NCBI GenBank assembly: GCA_963709775.1
Contig: CAVPXS010000015.1
Span: 1 to 64,000, forward strand
DNA length: 64,000 bases
Source of the DNA: Salinimicrobium sp963709775
GTDB lineage: Bacteria; Bacteroidota; Bacteroidia; Flavobacteriales; Flavobacteriaceae
Reading direction: 5' to 3'
Shown here: positions 25,926 through 34,533 of the stretch, piece by piece
Layout of the letters: each line of letters starts with the position of its first letter
Position numbering within the stretch: position 1 is the stretch's first letter
Program-made: the position numbers and the translations under genes
The notes under the pieces: model-generated
Seen by the model: the letters and a program-made list of their open reading frames with translations, nothing else
Database searches by the model: none
Told to the model about the DNA's origin: nothing

Positions 25926-26816
25926 TTAAGAGGTAAATTGTGGGGAAACTTTTTCAGCTTTCCTGCTTTCGGAATAGTCATAAAACCCTTCTCCCGATTT
26001 TACTCCAAGTTTTCCTGCCTGTACCATATTCACAAGAAGTGGACAGGGAGCGTATTTTGGATTTTTAAAGCCGCTGTACATCACCTCCAGGATTGAAAGA
26101 CAAACATCCAGCCCAATAAAATCTGCAAGTTGTAGCGGTCCCATAGGATGTGCCATTCCCAGTTTCATTACGGTGTCAATTTCCTGAACACCCGCAACAC
26201 CATTGTAAAGGGTTTCTATAGATTCGTTGATCATTGGCATAAGAATGCGGTTGGCAACAAACCCGGGATAATCATTTACTTCAACAGGTTCTTTTTTTAG
26301 CTTTTTTGAAAGCTCCATGATGTTCGAAGTGACCTCGTCGCTTGTGCTGTAACCACGAATGATCTCTACCAGCTTCATCACCGGCACAGGATTCATAAAG
26401 TGCATTCCTATAACCCTTTCCGGGTTAGATACTGCAGCTGCGATCTTAGTGATCGAGATCGAAGAGGTATTGGAAGCCAACACAGTATCGGCAGCGCAAA
26501 GCTCGTCTAGCTGCTTAAAAATGGATAATTTTAGATCCACATTTTCTGTAGCTGCTTCCACAACCAGATCCACATTTTTTACTCCTTCAGAAATTTGGGT
26601 AAAAGTGGTGATGTTGTTTAGTGTATTTTTTTTGTCTTCTTCAGAAATCTTCTCTTTGGACACCATACGGTCAAGGTTGCCGGAGATAGTGTTCATACCT
26701 TTTTCAAGGCTTTTTTCTGAAATATCAATAAGATTTGTTTTGTAACCGAATTGGGCAAAAGTGTGGGCAATTCCATTACCCATAGTTCCTGCACCAATGA
26801 CTGCTATATTTTTCAT
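25926..26816 (-). CDS. 3-hydroxybutyryl/3-hydroxyacyl-CoA dehydrogenase
   Basis: This enzyme oxidises (3S)-hydroxyacyl-CoA with NAD+. The 296-residue protein has an N-terminal Rossmann domain with GAGTMG at 8-13 and D35-type NAD specificity in LIDISEKS. The catalytic histidine lies in GMHFMNPVPVMKLVEII, and the helical C-terminal domain starts at NDYPGFVANRILMPMINE. GEGFYDY is the usual C-terminal motif. It starts 8 bp after the Gfo/Idh gene. It may serve fatty-acid or butyrate-type metabolism; no partner thiolase or hydratase is in the window. Confidence 0.94.
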   Translation of the reverse strand: MKNIAVIGAGTMGNGIAHTFAQFGYKTNLIDISEKSLEKGMNTISGNLDRMVSKEKISEEDKKNTLNNITTFTQISEGVKNVDLVVEAATENVDLKLSIFKQLDELCAADTVLASNTSSISITKIAAAVSNPERVIGMHFMNPVPVMKLVEIIRGYSTSDEVTSNIMELSKKLKKEPVEVNDYPGFVANRILMPMINESIETLYNGVAGVQEIDTVMKLGMAHPMGPLQLADFIGLDVCLSILEVMYSGFKNPKYAPCPLLVNMVQAGKLGVKSGEGFYDYSESRKAEKVSPQFTS

Positions 26817-26824
26817 AGAAAGTA

Positions 26825-27787
26825 TTAGTTAAATGAATTTATAATTTGTTTTGCCACACGCAAAGCCTGCGTTCCCTGCTCGAGACTCACAATTGGAGTA
26901 GTGTCGTTCTCAATAGCATCGGCAAAAGAATTTAGCTCGTCTAAAATGGCATTATTGGGGTTCACCTGCGGATTGTCAAAATAGATCTGCTTTTTTAAAC
27001 CTTCGGCATTTTGAAGGATCATATCAAAATCTCCCGGTTCTTCGGGGGCATCTTTCATCTTCACCACCTCACATTTCTTTTCCAGAAAGTCTACAGAAAT
27101 ATAAGCGTCCCGCTGAAAAAATCTTGCCTTCCGCATATTTTTTAGGGATATCCTGCTGGCAGTAAGGTTGGCCACACAGCCATTCTCAAATTCTATACGC
27201 GCGTTGGCAATATCTGGAGTATCACTAATGACTGAAACTCCGTTGGCTTTGATCTCCTTAACTTCAGATTTTACCACGCTAAGAATGGCATCTATGTCGT
27301 GGATCATAAGGTCCAGCACAACCGGAACATCGGTTCCCCGCGGATTAAATTCCGCCAGGCGATGCGCCTCGATGAACATGGGATTTTCAATCTTATCTGC
27401 AACGGCTTTAAAAGCCGGATTGAATCTTTCCACATGTCCTACCTGGCCTTTAACCTTGTACTCCTTAGCTAATTTCACCAGCTGTTCGGCTTCCTCTACG
27501 GTGTTGGTAATGGGTTTTTCAACAAACAGGTGCTTTCCTGCTTTGATGGTTTTTTGTCCCACCTCGAAGTGAGAAAGAGTAGGAGTGACCACATCAACAA
27601 CATCTACTGCAGCTATGAGCTCATCAAGATTGTTGAAATATTTGTATCCAAATTCTTCTTCTACCTTGCGGCCACTTTCTTCATCTATATCGTAAAAACC
27701 AACCAGATCATATTTTTCAGATTCTTTCAGCAAACGCAGATGAATTTTTCCTAAGTGTCCTGCACCCAGGACGCCGGCTTTTAGCAT
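26825..27787 (-). CDS. Gfo/Idh/MocA family oxidoreductase
   Basis: A 320-residue NAD(P)-dependent dehydrogenase. The Rossmann motif GAGHLGKIH is at about 8-16, and the conserved EKPITN (lysine of the family E-K-P motif) at about 93-98. GHVERFNPAF, DLMIHDIDAIL (D and H of the active site) and a beta-sheet substrate domain follow. The substrate is not predictable from sequence. It is the first gene of a seven-gene minus-strand run and has its own clear promoter. Confidence 0.92.
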   Translation of the reverse strand: MLKAGVLGAGHLGKIHLRLLKESEKYDLVGFYDIDEESGRKVEEEFGYKYFNNLDELIAAVDVVDVVTPTLSHFEVGQKTIKAGKHLFVEKPITNTVEEAEQLVKLAKEYKVKGQVGHVERFNPAFKAVADKIENPMFIEAHRLAEFNPRGTDVPVVLDLMIHDIDAILSVVKSEVKEIKANGVSVISDTPDIANARIEFENGCVANLTASRISLKNMRKARFFQRDAYISVDFLEKKCEVVKMKDAPEEPGDFDMILQNAEGLKKQIYFDNPQVNPNNAILDELNSFADAIENDTTPIVSLEQGTQALRVAKQIINSFN

Positions 27788-27804
27788 AATTATAAGGTTT
27801 TCAA

Positions 27805-27834
27805 CAAAAATAACATTTCTTGCACTAAAGCCAA
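27805..27834 (-). promoter_or_regulatory. Promoter of the minus-strand Gfo/Idh operon (TTG-N19-TATTTTTG)
   Basis: On the minus strand, TTG at 27834-27832 and TATTTTTG at 27812-27805 are separated by exactly 19 bp, the classical Bacteroidetes arrangement. The start codon is 17 nt downstream of the box. Confidence 0.75.
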
Positions 27835-27898
27835 TCCAATTACAGGTGAATAAAAGAGGACATTCCCATTTTTTCTTTAACCTGAGGTATTCTTTATG

Positions 27899-27906
27899 TA
27901 ATTTTG
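27899..27906 (+). promoter_or_regulatory. -7 box TAATTTTG of pcm
   Basis: TAATTTTG matches TAnnTTTG and puts transcription start near 27911. Any start codon before that cannot be used, which selects the GTG at 27927 for Pcm. Confidence 0.6.
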
Positions 27907-27926
27907 GCCCTCAAAAGCAAAAAAGG

Positions 27927-28571
27927 GTGCGAAAAGATACGCTTAAACATCAGGGGAAAAGAATGCAGCTGGCAAAGGTTGTGGAAAACAAAGGCGTTAA
28001 GGATGAGAAGGTGCTGGATACCATCAAAAAAATCCCAAGGCACCTGTTCATGGACAGTAGTTTTGAAGATCATGCTTACCAGGACAAAGCATTTCCCATT
28101 GCTGCCGACCAGACTATCTCCCAACCCTATACGGTCGCTTTTCAAACTGAAGTGCTGCAGGTAAACAAAGGAGATATGGTGCTGGAAATTGGTACCGGCA
28201 GTGGATATCAAACCGCTGTGCTCTGCGAACTTGGAGCAAGGGTTTACAGCATTGAAAGGCAGCAGGAACTTTTTAAAAGAACAAAGCTTTTCCTCTCTAA
28301 AATAGGATATCGTCCACGATATTTAGCTTTTGGGGATGGCTATAAAGGCCTGCCCGATTATGCCCCTTTTGACAGGATTATCGTTACTGCGGGAGCTCCT
28401 TTTGTTCCAAAGCCATTACTTAGTCAGTTAAAAGTAGGAGGGAGGATGGTGATCCCGGTTGGAAAGGACACGCAGGTAATGACACTTTTCGAAAGAAAAT
28501 CTGAAACCGAATTTGAAAAAACTGAATTCGGGAACTTCAGGTTTGTGCCTTTGCTGGAAGACAGGAATTAG
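27927..28571 (+). CDS. pcm: Protein-L-isoaspartate O-methyltransferase
   Basis: Pcm methylates damaged isoaspartyl residues with S-adenosylmethionine so that they can revert to aspartate. The product shows the family signature HAYQDKAFPIAADQTISQP, then the SAM motif VLEIGTGSGYQTAVL, the acidic IERQQ end of strand 2, and the GDGYKGLPDYAPFDRIIVTA segment. A frame open from 27846 would add 27 residues, but the promoter at 27899 and the family's usual start (KDTLKHQG) favour the GTG at 27927, giving 214 residues. Confidence 0.92.
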   Translation: MRKDTLKHQGKRMQLAKVVENKGVKDEKVLDTIKKIPRHLFMDSSFEDHAYQDKAFPIAADQTISQPYTVAFQTEVLQVNKGDMVLEIGTGSGYQTAVLCELGARVYSIERQQELFKRTKLFLSKIGYRPRYLAFGDGYKGLPDYAPFDRIIVTAGAPFVPKPLLSQLKVGGRMVIPVGKDTQVMTLFERKSETEFEKTEFGNFRFVPLLEDRN

Positions 28572-28625
28572 TGTTCAGTCATCAGTGATCAGTGTTCAGG
28601 CGAGCAGCAGAGCGGAACAAGTTTT
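28572..28625. repeat. Short dispersed CAGTGATCAGTGTTCAG word between convergent genes
   Basis: Just after the pcm stop comes GTGTTCAGTCATCAGTGATC and then AGTGTTCAGG. It is the same kind of word as at 7231-7260. The rest of the 74-bp gap holds no gene. Confidence 0.45.
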
Positions 28626-28645
28626 TTTGGAAATCCGGACGAAGA

Positions 28646-31129
28646 TTAAAAGATCTCCAGGAATTTTAACCCGAAAATAAAAGCTCCTTTATGGTTTCCG
28701 CTGTGTTGGGAAACCACGTAGTCCAGTCGTAAAAACCGGAATTTTCCGAAGCCGAGATTGTCCAGCCCAATAGAATATTCAGAGTAAGGTGCAGTTCCTT
28801 CCGTAGATAAAGCGTGAGCGCCAATCACCAAATTATAATTAAGACGGTTGATCAATGGAACTCTTCCCAGGATATAACCCTGGAAATTATGTTCCACATG
28901 TCCTTCCACATAATTTTTATTGGTGCTTAGAGCGTAGTAAGGCAGTAAATTAAATTTCCCCAGGTAATTGGAAGAAGTCCCGATCCTGGTTTGGTTTCCG
29001 TCAAAATGCCGGTAATCTAAAAAAGAAAGTTCTTCATTACCAAAAAAAGTTCCGCCGGTAATGCTGTAGCCCAATTCCCCTTTATTAGCTACCGTGAACT
29101 CCTGCAGCAAATTGAGCCTCAAATGGTCAAAATTATATTCCGAAATATTAGCGCCTAAACCTTTGTCATACCTGATGGTAAGACTGGGATAATCTTCATT
29201 TTTAATATTGAATTTGGCGTTTGGGTAACTCAAATATTTTTGCGCGAATTCAATCTTTGCGGCCAGCGAAATTTTAAAGATCTCGTGTTCCACAAAAGGA
29301 GCGGAATTTTCATTATTCGGCTGCAGCGGATTATTGGACGTATATTCCCGCTCATCCCAATCGATGAGAAAAGCCTTGTCACGATTGTTATAGAGCGGAC
29401 TTCGATTCTCATAGCTTATAGCTGAAAAGGCAGAAAACCCATTGAACAACTCCTGTTGATAAGAAACTTTTGCGAAATCAAGCTCGTAAAGCTTCAGGTA
29501 ATTTCTTTCGAAGAAGATGGTCGTAATGCTGTTTAAGGTTTCCGAAATTGGTTCGCGGCTATTGATCTGTTTCACTTCACTTCCTCCTGAAACCGTCAGG
29601 ATGGGATTAGAAATGTTGTTAAACTTTTGCTGGAAGCCTCCTGAAATCCGGAATTTCTCTTCGCTAAAACCATAACTTGCTTCGCTGAAGATGCGCCAGT
29701 ACTGGCCGAATGATTCCCCCGTGTCTTTCCTATAAGAAGCTTCGAGGGTAGAGTTATATCCCTGAACGGTATTAATATTTGTATTGAAAATAGGAGAGCC
29801 TATGTTAATAGACCATTTTTCGTATGAATTGCTATAGGTATAACCGGTAATAAGATTACCTAACCCAAATTTATTCCGAACATTGTCCAGGGAATCCAGG
29901 TAAGGCTTTGATTCTCTCAATTCCTGAAGGCTGTCTTTCCTTATATAATCATTTTGTTCCTCTTCGGTAAGCGGGACAGGCCGAACACTACTCCAGAAGA
30001 CAGAATCTTTCTTGTTGGCTTCCGGGGCAAAAGAAACGATTTCATTCGTGAAGGTCTTCTTATCCAGTCCGGGAGAAAAGTCATAATTGGTATACGCAGC
30101 TGTAAACCTTCCATCTCCTTTGATCCCAAACATATTGAAGGCAAAATCAATGGTCTGGGAAATAGGCACCCAAAGTTGTTCTTTTTCAGAAAAATTAAAG
30201 TTCTGCCTAAAAACCAGTTCTTCTATGGGCGGCACTTGTATAGCTTCCCCTGTGGTTTCAAGCTCCACTCCATAAAGTTGCCAGCTATCTTCAATAATGT
30301 AAATGAACCCACTAAATACTTTGTCTTTTGGTCGTTTTGGAGTTACCTGGATCTTATTTACCAGATCTCCGCGGTCATTATAGAAAACCCCTTCCAGATT
30401 AAAATTGTAATAATTAAAAGCATAATTGGCCAACGGGGAGATCAACTCTGTATTGAGGCTTATGGTATTATTGTAAAAGGAAATATTAGCTTCCTGGGCA
30501 CTGTTTAAGCTAAAGCCGTTATCGTTGCCGCTCACTTTGGAAGCAATGATCTTCTCTTTAAAATCATTGGGAGCCCTATAGGTTATTTCTGAAATAGTTT
30601 CACTCAAATAAACCACTCCGCTTCGGGTGGAGTCAAGTCCGCCACCCAGATCTCCCACTTCCTGACCTAAAATCTTTTCCGGAGCATTTTTTATCCGCCA
30701 GAGTCCGCGGGAATAGAAATCGGCAGTATACTCCTGGATTTTTGATCTATGGAATTCCCTTTTTTGAATGGCATTTCTCATGATCTTGTTCGCCGGGTTG
30801 TCTCCCGAATTTACAATCACTTCATCCAAAGTGGTTGATTCTTCGGTAAGCTGGGCATTGAGAGTAAAAGGTAAAGCTGTAACAGAAATGGATTTTTTCT
30901 CTGTTTTATAACCCAGGAATTGGAAAACTACAGTATAATTTCCTGTTTCAGAAAGGTCTAAATTATATATGCCATTTTCGTTTGAAGTAGTGCCGGAGAA
31001 GGTGCCATCAAGGTAAATATTGACATAAGCTAAGGGTGTTCCTTCCTGGTTGGTGACTTTTCCGGTAATTTGAGCCCATCCCGAAAAGCAACAAAGAAAC
31101 AGCAACAGGGGGAAGTAAAGTTTGTTCAA
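28646..31129 (-). CDS. DUF5686/carboxypeptidase-regulatory-like domain outer-membrane protein
   Basis: An 827-residue protein with a TTG start and a signal peptide (LYFPLLLFLCCFSGWAQ). It is followed by a carboxypeptidase-regulatory-like beta sandwich (ITGKVTNQEGTPLAYVNIYL, about 20-105). A DUF5686 core begins near residue 110 (NPANKIMRNAIQKREFHR, then YSRGLWRIKNAP). The C-terminal half consists of alternating aromatic strands typical of an outer-membrane beta barrel, ending in GLKFLEIF. It resembles TonB-linked proteins but lacks a plug domain. It starts 15 bp after smpB, so the two are likely co-transcribed. Function is unknown. Confidence 0.88.
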   Translation of the reverse strand: MNKLYFPLLLFLCCFSGWAQITGKVTNQEGTPLAYVNIYLDGTFSGTTSNENGIYNLDLSETGNYTVVFQFLGYKTEKKSISVTALPFTLNAQLTEESTTLDEVIVNSGDNPANKIMRNAIQKREFHRSKIQEYTADFYSRGLWRIKNAPEKILGQEVGDLGGGLDSTRSGVVYLSETISEITYRAPNDFKEKIIASKVSGNDNGFSLNSAQEANISFYNNTISLNTELISPLANYAFNYYNFNLEGVFYNDRGDLVNKIQVTPKRPKDKVFSGFIYIIEDSWQLYGVELETTGEAIQVPPIEELVFRQNFNFSEKEQLWVPISQTIDFAFNMFGIKGDGRFTAAYTNYDFSPGLDKKTFTNEIVSFAPEANKKDSVFWSSVRPVPLTEEEQNDYIRKDSLQELRESKPYLDSLDNVRNKFGLGNLITGYTYSNSYEKWSINIGSPIFNTNINTVQGYNSTLEASYRKDTGESFGQYWRIFSEASYGFSEEKFRISGGFQQKFNNISNPILTVSGGSEVKQINSREPISETLNSITTIFFERNYLKLYELDFAKVSYQQELFNGFSAFSAISYENRSPLYNNRDKAFLIDWDEREYTSNNPLQPNNENSAPFVEHEIFKISLAAKIEFAQKYLSYPNAKFNIKNEDYPSLTIRYDKGLGANISEYNFDHLRLNLLQEFTVANKGELGYSITGGTFFGNEELSFLDYRHFDGNQTRIGTSSNYLGKFNLLPYYALSTNKNYVEGHVEHNFQGYILGRVPLINRLNYNLVIGAHALSTEGTAPYSEYSIGLDNLGFGKFRFLRLDYVVSQHSGNHKGAFIFGLKFLEIF

Positions 31130-31144
31130 AAGTCTTTCTTTGAT

Positions 31145-31600
31145 TTACCTGTAATCTTTTTGAATTCTATCCAGGCGCCTTTTGCTTTCCCGATCTTTTA
31201 TGGTCTCTCGTTTATCGTAAAGCTTTTTACCCTTTGCGAGAGCAATCTGCATTTTTGCAAGTCCGCGGTCATTGATGAAGAGGCGCAATGGGACAATGGT
31301 TAATCCTGAATTTTTCACTTCCTTTTCCAGCTTTTTCAACTCTTTACGGTTGAGGAGAAGCTTACGGGCATGTTTTGGATCGTGATTAAAGTAGGTGGCA
31401 TGCGAATATTCCTGTACCGTCATGTTGATCACGAACAATTCACTATTGGAGAACTCACAGAAACTTTCGGCTATGGAAGCTTTTCCTTCTCTAATAGCTT
31501 TGATCTCGGTACCGGCCAACTTTATCCCCGCAATATATTTATCAAGGATCTCATATTCAAACTTCGCTTTCCGGTTCTTAATGTTGATGTCGTTCTTCAT
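31145..31600 (-). CDS. smpB: SsrA-binding protein
   Basis: SmpB binds tmRNA and carries it to stalled ribosomes for trans-translation. The 151-residue protein has the family features: INIKNRKAKFEYEI at the start, GIKLAGTEIKAIREGKASI, then an E-Y-S-H-A-T-Y-F-N-H-D-P-K motif, RKLLLNRKEL, and the basic C-terminal tail RETIKDRESKRRLDRI that enters the decoding site. The ssrA gene itself is not in the window. Confidence 0.96.
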   Translation of the reverse strand: MKNDINIKNRKAKFEYEILDKYIAGIKLAGTEIKAIREGKASIAESFCEFSNSELFVINMTVQEYSHATYFNHDPKHARKLLLNRKELKKLEKEVKNSGLTIVPLRLFINDRGLAKMQIALAKGKKLYDKRETIKDRESKRRLDRIQKDYR

Positions 31601-31693
31601 ATTAACAAAAGTAACAAGCTTTCCCGAAATACAGGCGATTTTAGGGAATTCTTAAAAGCCGGTGTTTAATTTCAGTTTCAGGAATGGAATAGG

Positions 31694-31701
31694 TATTTTT
31701 G
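31694..31701 (+). promoter_or_regulatory. -7 box TATTTTTG of the DUF6503 lipoprotein gene
   Basis: TATTTTTG matches TAnnTTTG and lies 20 nt before the ATG at 31722. It supports that start over the earlier one at 31662. Confidence 0.55.
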
Positions 31702-31721
31702 TTGTTATACAATTCCCCGAT

Positions 31722-32468
31722 ATGAAAAAGTATTTTTTGTTCCTTTTTTTGGTCTCCCTCTTTGCGTGTAACAATGAACCTTCAGCTTCTGAAGCCGACA
31801 AAATAATTTCCGCAGTAATTGAAAAAGCAGGAGGTGAGAAGTATAAAAAGGCTGAAATTGAGTTCACCTTCAGAAATAACAAATACACCAGTACAAGAAA
31901 TAACGGAAAGTACGAATACACCCGAACCATCACCGATTCTACCGGCACTACCTATTATGATGTGCTGAATAATGATGGCTTTACCCGATATCACAAAGAC
32001 AAGGAAGTAAAACTGTCTGACTCTTTAAAAGGGGTATATTCTGAAAGTGTTAATGCGGTGCATTATTTTGTGCAGCTGCCTTTTGGGCTGAATGATGATG
32101 CGGTGATAAAAGAACTGGTGGGGCAGGATACCATTGATAATAAAGTATATCACGAGATCAAAGTGACTTTTGAACAGGAAGGTGGCGGGGTCGACCATGA
32201 GGATGTTTATATGTACTGGGTCGAAAAAGATGATTTAACCATAGATTACCTGGCGTACCGATTTTTTGTTAATGACGGGGGAATAAGGTTTAGAAAAGCC
32301 GTTAATCCAAGAGAAGTTGGGGGAATTCGCTTTGTAGACTACGAGAATTATAAAACTGAAGAGCTTTCAACTCCACTTGAAAAGCTGGATGACCTTTTCC
32401 AGGAAGGAAAGCTTACGAAAGTTTCACAGATCGAGAATGAGATTCTCAATGTTGAGATTCAGGATTAA
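31722..32468 (+). CDS. DUF6503 family lipoprotein
   Basis: A 248-residue lipoprotein: MKKYFLFLFLVSLFAC gives a type II signal with Cys16. The mature part matches the Bacteroidetes DUF6503 family. It has AGGEKYKKAEIEFTFRN near the start, a Y-D-V-L-N-N-D-G-F segment, AVHYFVQLPFGLND, and EGGGVDHEDVYMYWVEKDD followed by REVGGIRFVDYENYK. The fold is probably a beta-rich lipid-binding type, like LolA-related proteins (inference). The function is unknown. It converges on the histidine-phosphatase gene with a 4-bp overlap of their ends. Confidence 0.85.
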   Translation: MKKYFLFLFLVSLFACNNEPSASEADKIISAVIEKAGGEKYKKAEIEFTFRNNKYTSTRNNGKYEYTRTITDSTGTTYYDVLNNDGFTRYHKDKEVKLSDSLKGVYSESVNAVHYFVQLPFGLNDDAVIKELVGQDTIDNKVYHEIKVTFEQEGGGVDHEDVYMYWVEKDDLTIDYLAYRFFVNDGGIRFRKAVNPREVGGIRFVDYENYKTEELSTPLEKLDDLFQEGKLTKVSQIENEILNVEIQD

Positions 32469-32986
32469 TTGAGGTAGAGTACCTGTGAGGTTCTTTCTCC
32501 ACCGGGAGTTATAGTTACGATAAAGAGGCTGCCATATTCCTTCTCGTCCAGATCCTGATATTTCTTTTCCTCCAGGACAAGATTGACAAAGGCGGGATTA
32601 GTGTTGCTGTGACCTACTACAAGTACAGTTTTTCCTTTTGTCTTTTCCTGAAAGTCTGGATCATTTAATTTCTTTGGATCATAGATCTCCACTGCCTTTT
32701 CCTGTGAATCGGCTATTGCTTTTGCGGTACTGTTAGTGCGCTTGTAGTTGCTGGAGAAGATAAGATCAAATTCTACATCTTTAAATATTTCTGCCCACTT
32801 TGCTGCCCGCTCTATACCTGCTTCGGAAAGTTGTGGGTCGCGATCCTGTGGATTGCTCTCATCTTTCTCGGCGTGGCGAATAAAATAATATTGAGTCAAA
32901 GTTTCCTGCACTGGCGGTTCTATAGGATGTAAAGAAGTTTCTCCTAAAGATAAGAATGAAATTAATAAGATGAAAAATGCCTTCAT
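32465..32986 (-). CDS. Histidine phosphatase superfamily (SixA-like) exported protein
   Basis: A 173-residue protein with a signal peptide (AFFILLISFLSLGETSL). The phosphoglycerate-mutase-like catalytic motif RHAEK lies near residue 38. A second conserved region is FSSNYKRTNSTAKAI, and the second catalytic histidine is in VLVVGHSNTNPAFVNLVL. The substrate is not known; the signal peptide places it outside the cytoplasm, unlike classical SixA. It begins 4 bp after the phytase-like lipoprotein gene, which suggests a two-gene operon for extracytoplasmic phosphoester or ester hydrolysis (inference). Confidence 0.9.
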   Translation of the reverse strand: MKAFFILLISFLSLGETSLHPIEPPVQETLTQYYFIRHAEKDESNPQDRDPQLSEAGIERAAKWAEIFKDVEFDLIFSSNYKRTNSTAKAIADSQEKAVEIYDPKKLNDPDFQEKTKGKTVLVVGHSNTNPAFVNLVLEEKKYQDLDEKEYGSLFIVTITPGGERTSQVLYLN

Positions 32987-32990
32987 AAGA

Positions 32991-34091
32991 TTAATCTTTT
33001 GGGTTGTACTCCATAAGGATCACCTGGTTCAACTGTTGACCCATGGAGTTGAAATTATTATCAGAAATAAGGATAAGGCTTTGGTTACCATTGGGGAGAG
33101 TGGGGCCAAAAGTAATGCCTTCAATATTGTCAATGATCTCCTGACTCAGGAAATCTTTAGCCCACTTGAAGTCATAAAGCAGGGTTTTCTTCGCAGGATT
33201 ATTGAAAGAAACCCGGAGGTTATTTATATCCAAAGTATTGGTCGCCAAAGTAGCATCAACATCAAAGATCCTCACTGTGTTTCCTTTTTGACCATGTCCT
33301 GCGGCAAATCCTCTTTCAAGGATGAGAAATTTATTGGGTGCGTATTCCAATAGGTCGGTTACTCCATTTACAGCAAAATACAACCATGGGATCTTTGCAA
33401 TGCGTTCCAGTCTGTATGGAAATTGTTTGGTCGCAGTCTGGGTTTTCTTGTCAAAATAGGTGATCCTCACAGGAGATTTCGTAGGATAAAGCTTTGGCTT
33501 GGGACCATCGGTTACCAAGGGTAGTTCCATAGCTGCCCAAACTCCCTTTCCATCGAAAGAGGCTGCAAGGCCTTCCAGAGTCCCGTTGTTACGGGGTTCT
33601 TTAACGCTTTCGGCTAAAAGGTTTTCAGGTAAGGCAAAAGAAGATTCAAAATTTCCCCTTTTTGACACCTTAAAAAGCATTGGGTCTTTGTTGCTGTTAA
33701 TGTTCCCTTCACTGCTTAACAGGAAATTTTCATTTTCAGGTTCAAAAAGAATACTTTCAAGATCCAGATGCTGATCCTTCAGGTTTTCATCTTGCTTATC
33801 AAGAAGGATAACGTCGGTTATCGCCACAGTATCGATCTTTTCTTCGGAAATTTCCATCTCTGCAACATATATACGTGGGTTGGAAGGATGATCACTCACC
33901 ATATAAAAAATGCCGTCGTGGTAATCAATTCCCGAAAGTCCGCCAACTTCAGTGTCCCGAACTTCAAGACCATCTTCAATATTGTAATCATCCAGGAACT
34001 TTACCTGAACATTTGAAGTGCTGCCCACTCTGGTGCTCTTACAGCTAATGAGGAGAGAGACAAAAATTGTGAGGAAGAATATCTTTTTCAT
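32991..34091 (-). CDS. Esterase-like phytase family lipoprotein
   Basis: A 366-residue lipoprotein (MKKIFFLTIFVSLLISC, Cys17). The mature part matches the 'esterase-like activity of phytase' beta-propeller family. It has VGGLSGIDYHDGIFYMVSDH, HLDLESILFEPENENFLLSSE, NNGTLEGLAASFDGKGVWAA and a final NIEGITFGP followed by LILISDNNF. Substrate specificity is unknown. On the minus strand TATTTTTA ends 5 nt before the ATG, a weaker case of the short promoter-to-start spacing found elsewhere here. Confidence 0.87.
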   Translation of the reverse strand: MKKIFFLTIFVSLLISCKSTRVGSTSNVQVKFLDDYNIEDGLEVRDTEVGGLSGIDYHDGIFYMVSDHPSNPRIYVAEMEISEEKIDTVAITDVILLDKQDENLKDQHLDLESILFEPENENFLLSSEGNINSNKDPMLFKVSKRGNFESSFALPENLLAESVKEPRNNGTLEGLAASFDGKGVWAAMELPLVTDGPKPKLYPTKSPVRITYFDKKTQTATKQFPYRLERIAKIPWLYFAVNGVTDLLEYAPNKFLILERGFAAGHGQKGNTVRIFDVDATLATNTLDINNLRVSFNNPAKKTLLYDFKWAKDFLSQEIIDNIEGITFGPTLPNGNQSLILISDNNFNSMGQQLNQVILMEYNPKD

Positions 34092-34140
34092 GGGGCTAAA
34101 AATAACAAAATCTTAAGAGCAAAATATGAGATTTTTAAAG

Positions 34141-34169
34141 TTGTTCACGCTTGTTTCTCTGTACTTTTA
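34141..34169 (+). promoter_or_regulatory. Candidate promoter of csbD-like gene (TTG-N18-TACTTTTA)
   Basis: TTG at 34141-34143 and TACTTTTA at 34162-34169 are 18 bp apart. The box differs from TAnnTTTG only in its last base. The start codon lies 24 nt after it. Confidence 0.45.
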
Positions 34170-34193
34170 TTTTAAACCATAAAAACTGAAATT

Positions 34194-34379
34194 ATGAATA
34201 ATGATCAATTAGAAGGAAAATGGAAACAGATAAGGGGTGAGTTCAAACAAAAGTACGGTGATCTTACCGACGATGATACGACTTACCGGGAAGGACAATT
34301 CGATGAAATGATTGGACGGCTGCAGGAAAAGACCGGTCGCTCCAAGGAAGAATTGAGGAAGGAAATAGACAGGTGGTAA
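34194..34379 (+). CDS. CsbD family stress-response protein
   Basis: A 61-residue hydrophilic protein with the CsbD signature: NDQLEGKWKQIRGEFKQKYG at the start, then LTDDDTTYREGQFDEMIGRLQEKTG. CsbD-like proteins accumulate under general stress in many bacteria, but the mechanism is not known. It stands alone between two minus-strand genes with its own promoter and lies near clpB, another stress gene. Confidence 0.92.
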   Translation: MNNDQLEGKWKQIRGEFKQKYGDLTDDDTTYREGQFDEMIGRLQEKTGRSKEELRKEIDRW

Positions 34380-34473
34380 ATTTCAAATAAAAAAGCTTTT
34401 TAGAGTTTGATCCACGTAACCCTGGTTTTTTTCAGGTTCAAATTAGATCTGAATCAAATCAGGTTTAAAACGA

Positions 34474-34513
34474 AAAAACCGTCATTCTGATTACATTCAG
34501 AATGACGGTTTTT
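34474..34513. terminator. Bidirectional terminator between the CsbD gene and clpB
   Basis: AAAAACCGTCATTCTGA and TCAGAATGACGGTTTTT form a perfect 17-bp stem with a 6-nt loop. A-rich and T-rich ends lie on both sides, so it can stop transcription from either direction. Confidence 0.9.
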
Positions 34514-34533
34514 CATTTACACAGCCTCTTTTA

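Noticed and set aside
27846..27926. Extending Pcm to the GTG at 27846
   Set aside because: A good -7 box at 27899-27906 lies downstream of it, and homologues start near KDTLKHQG.
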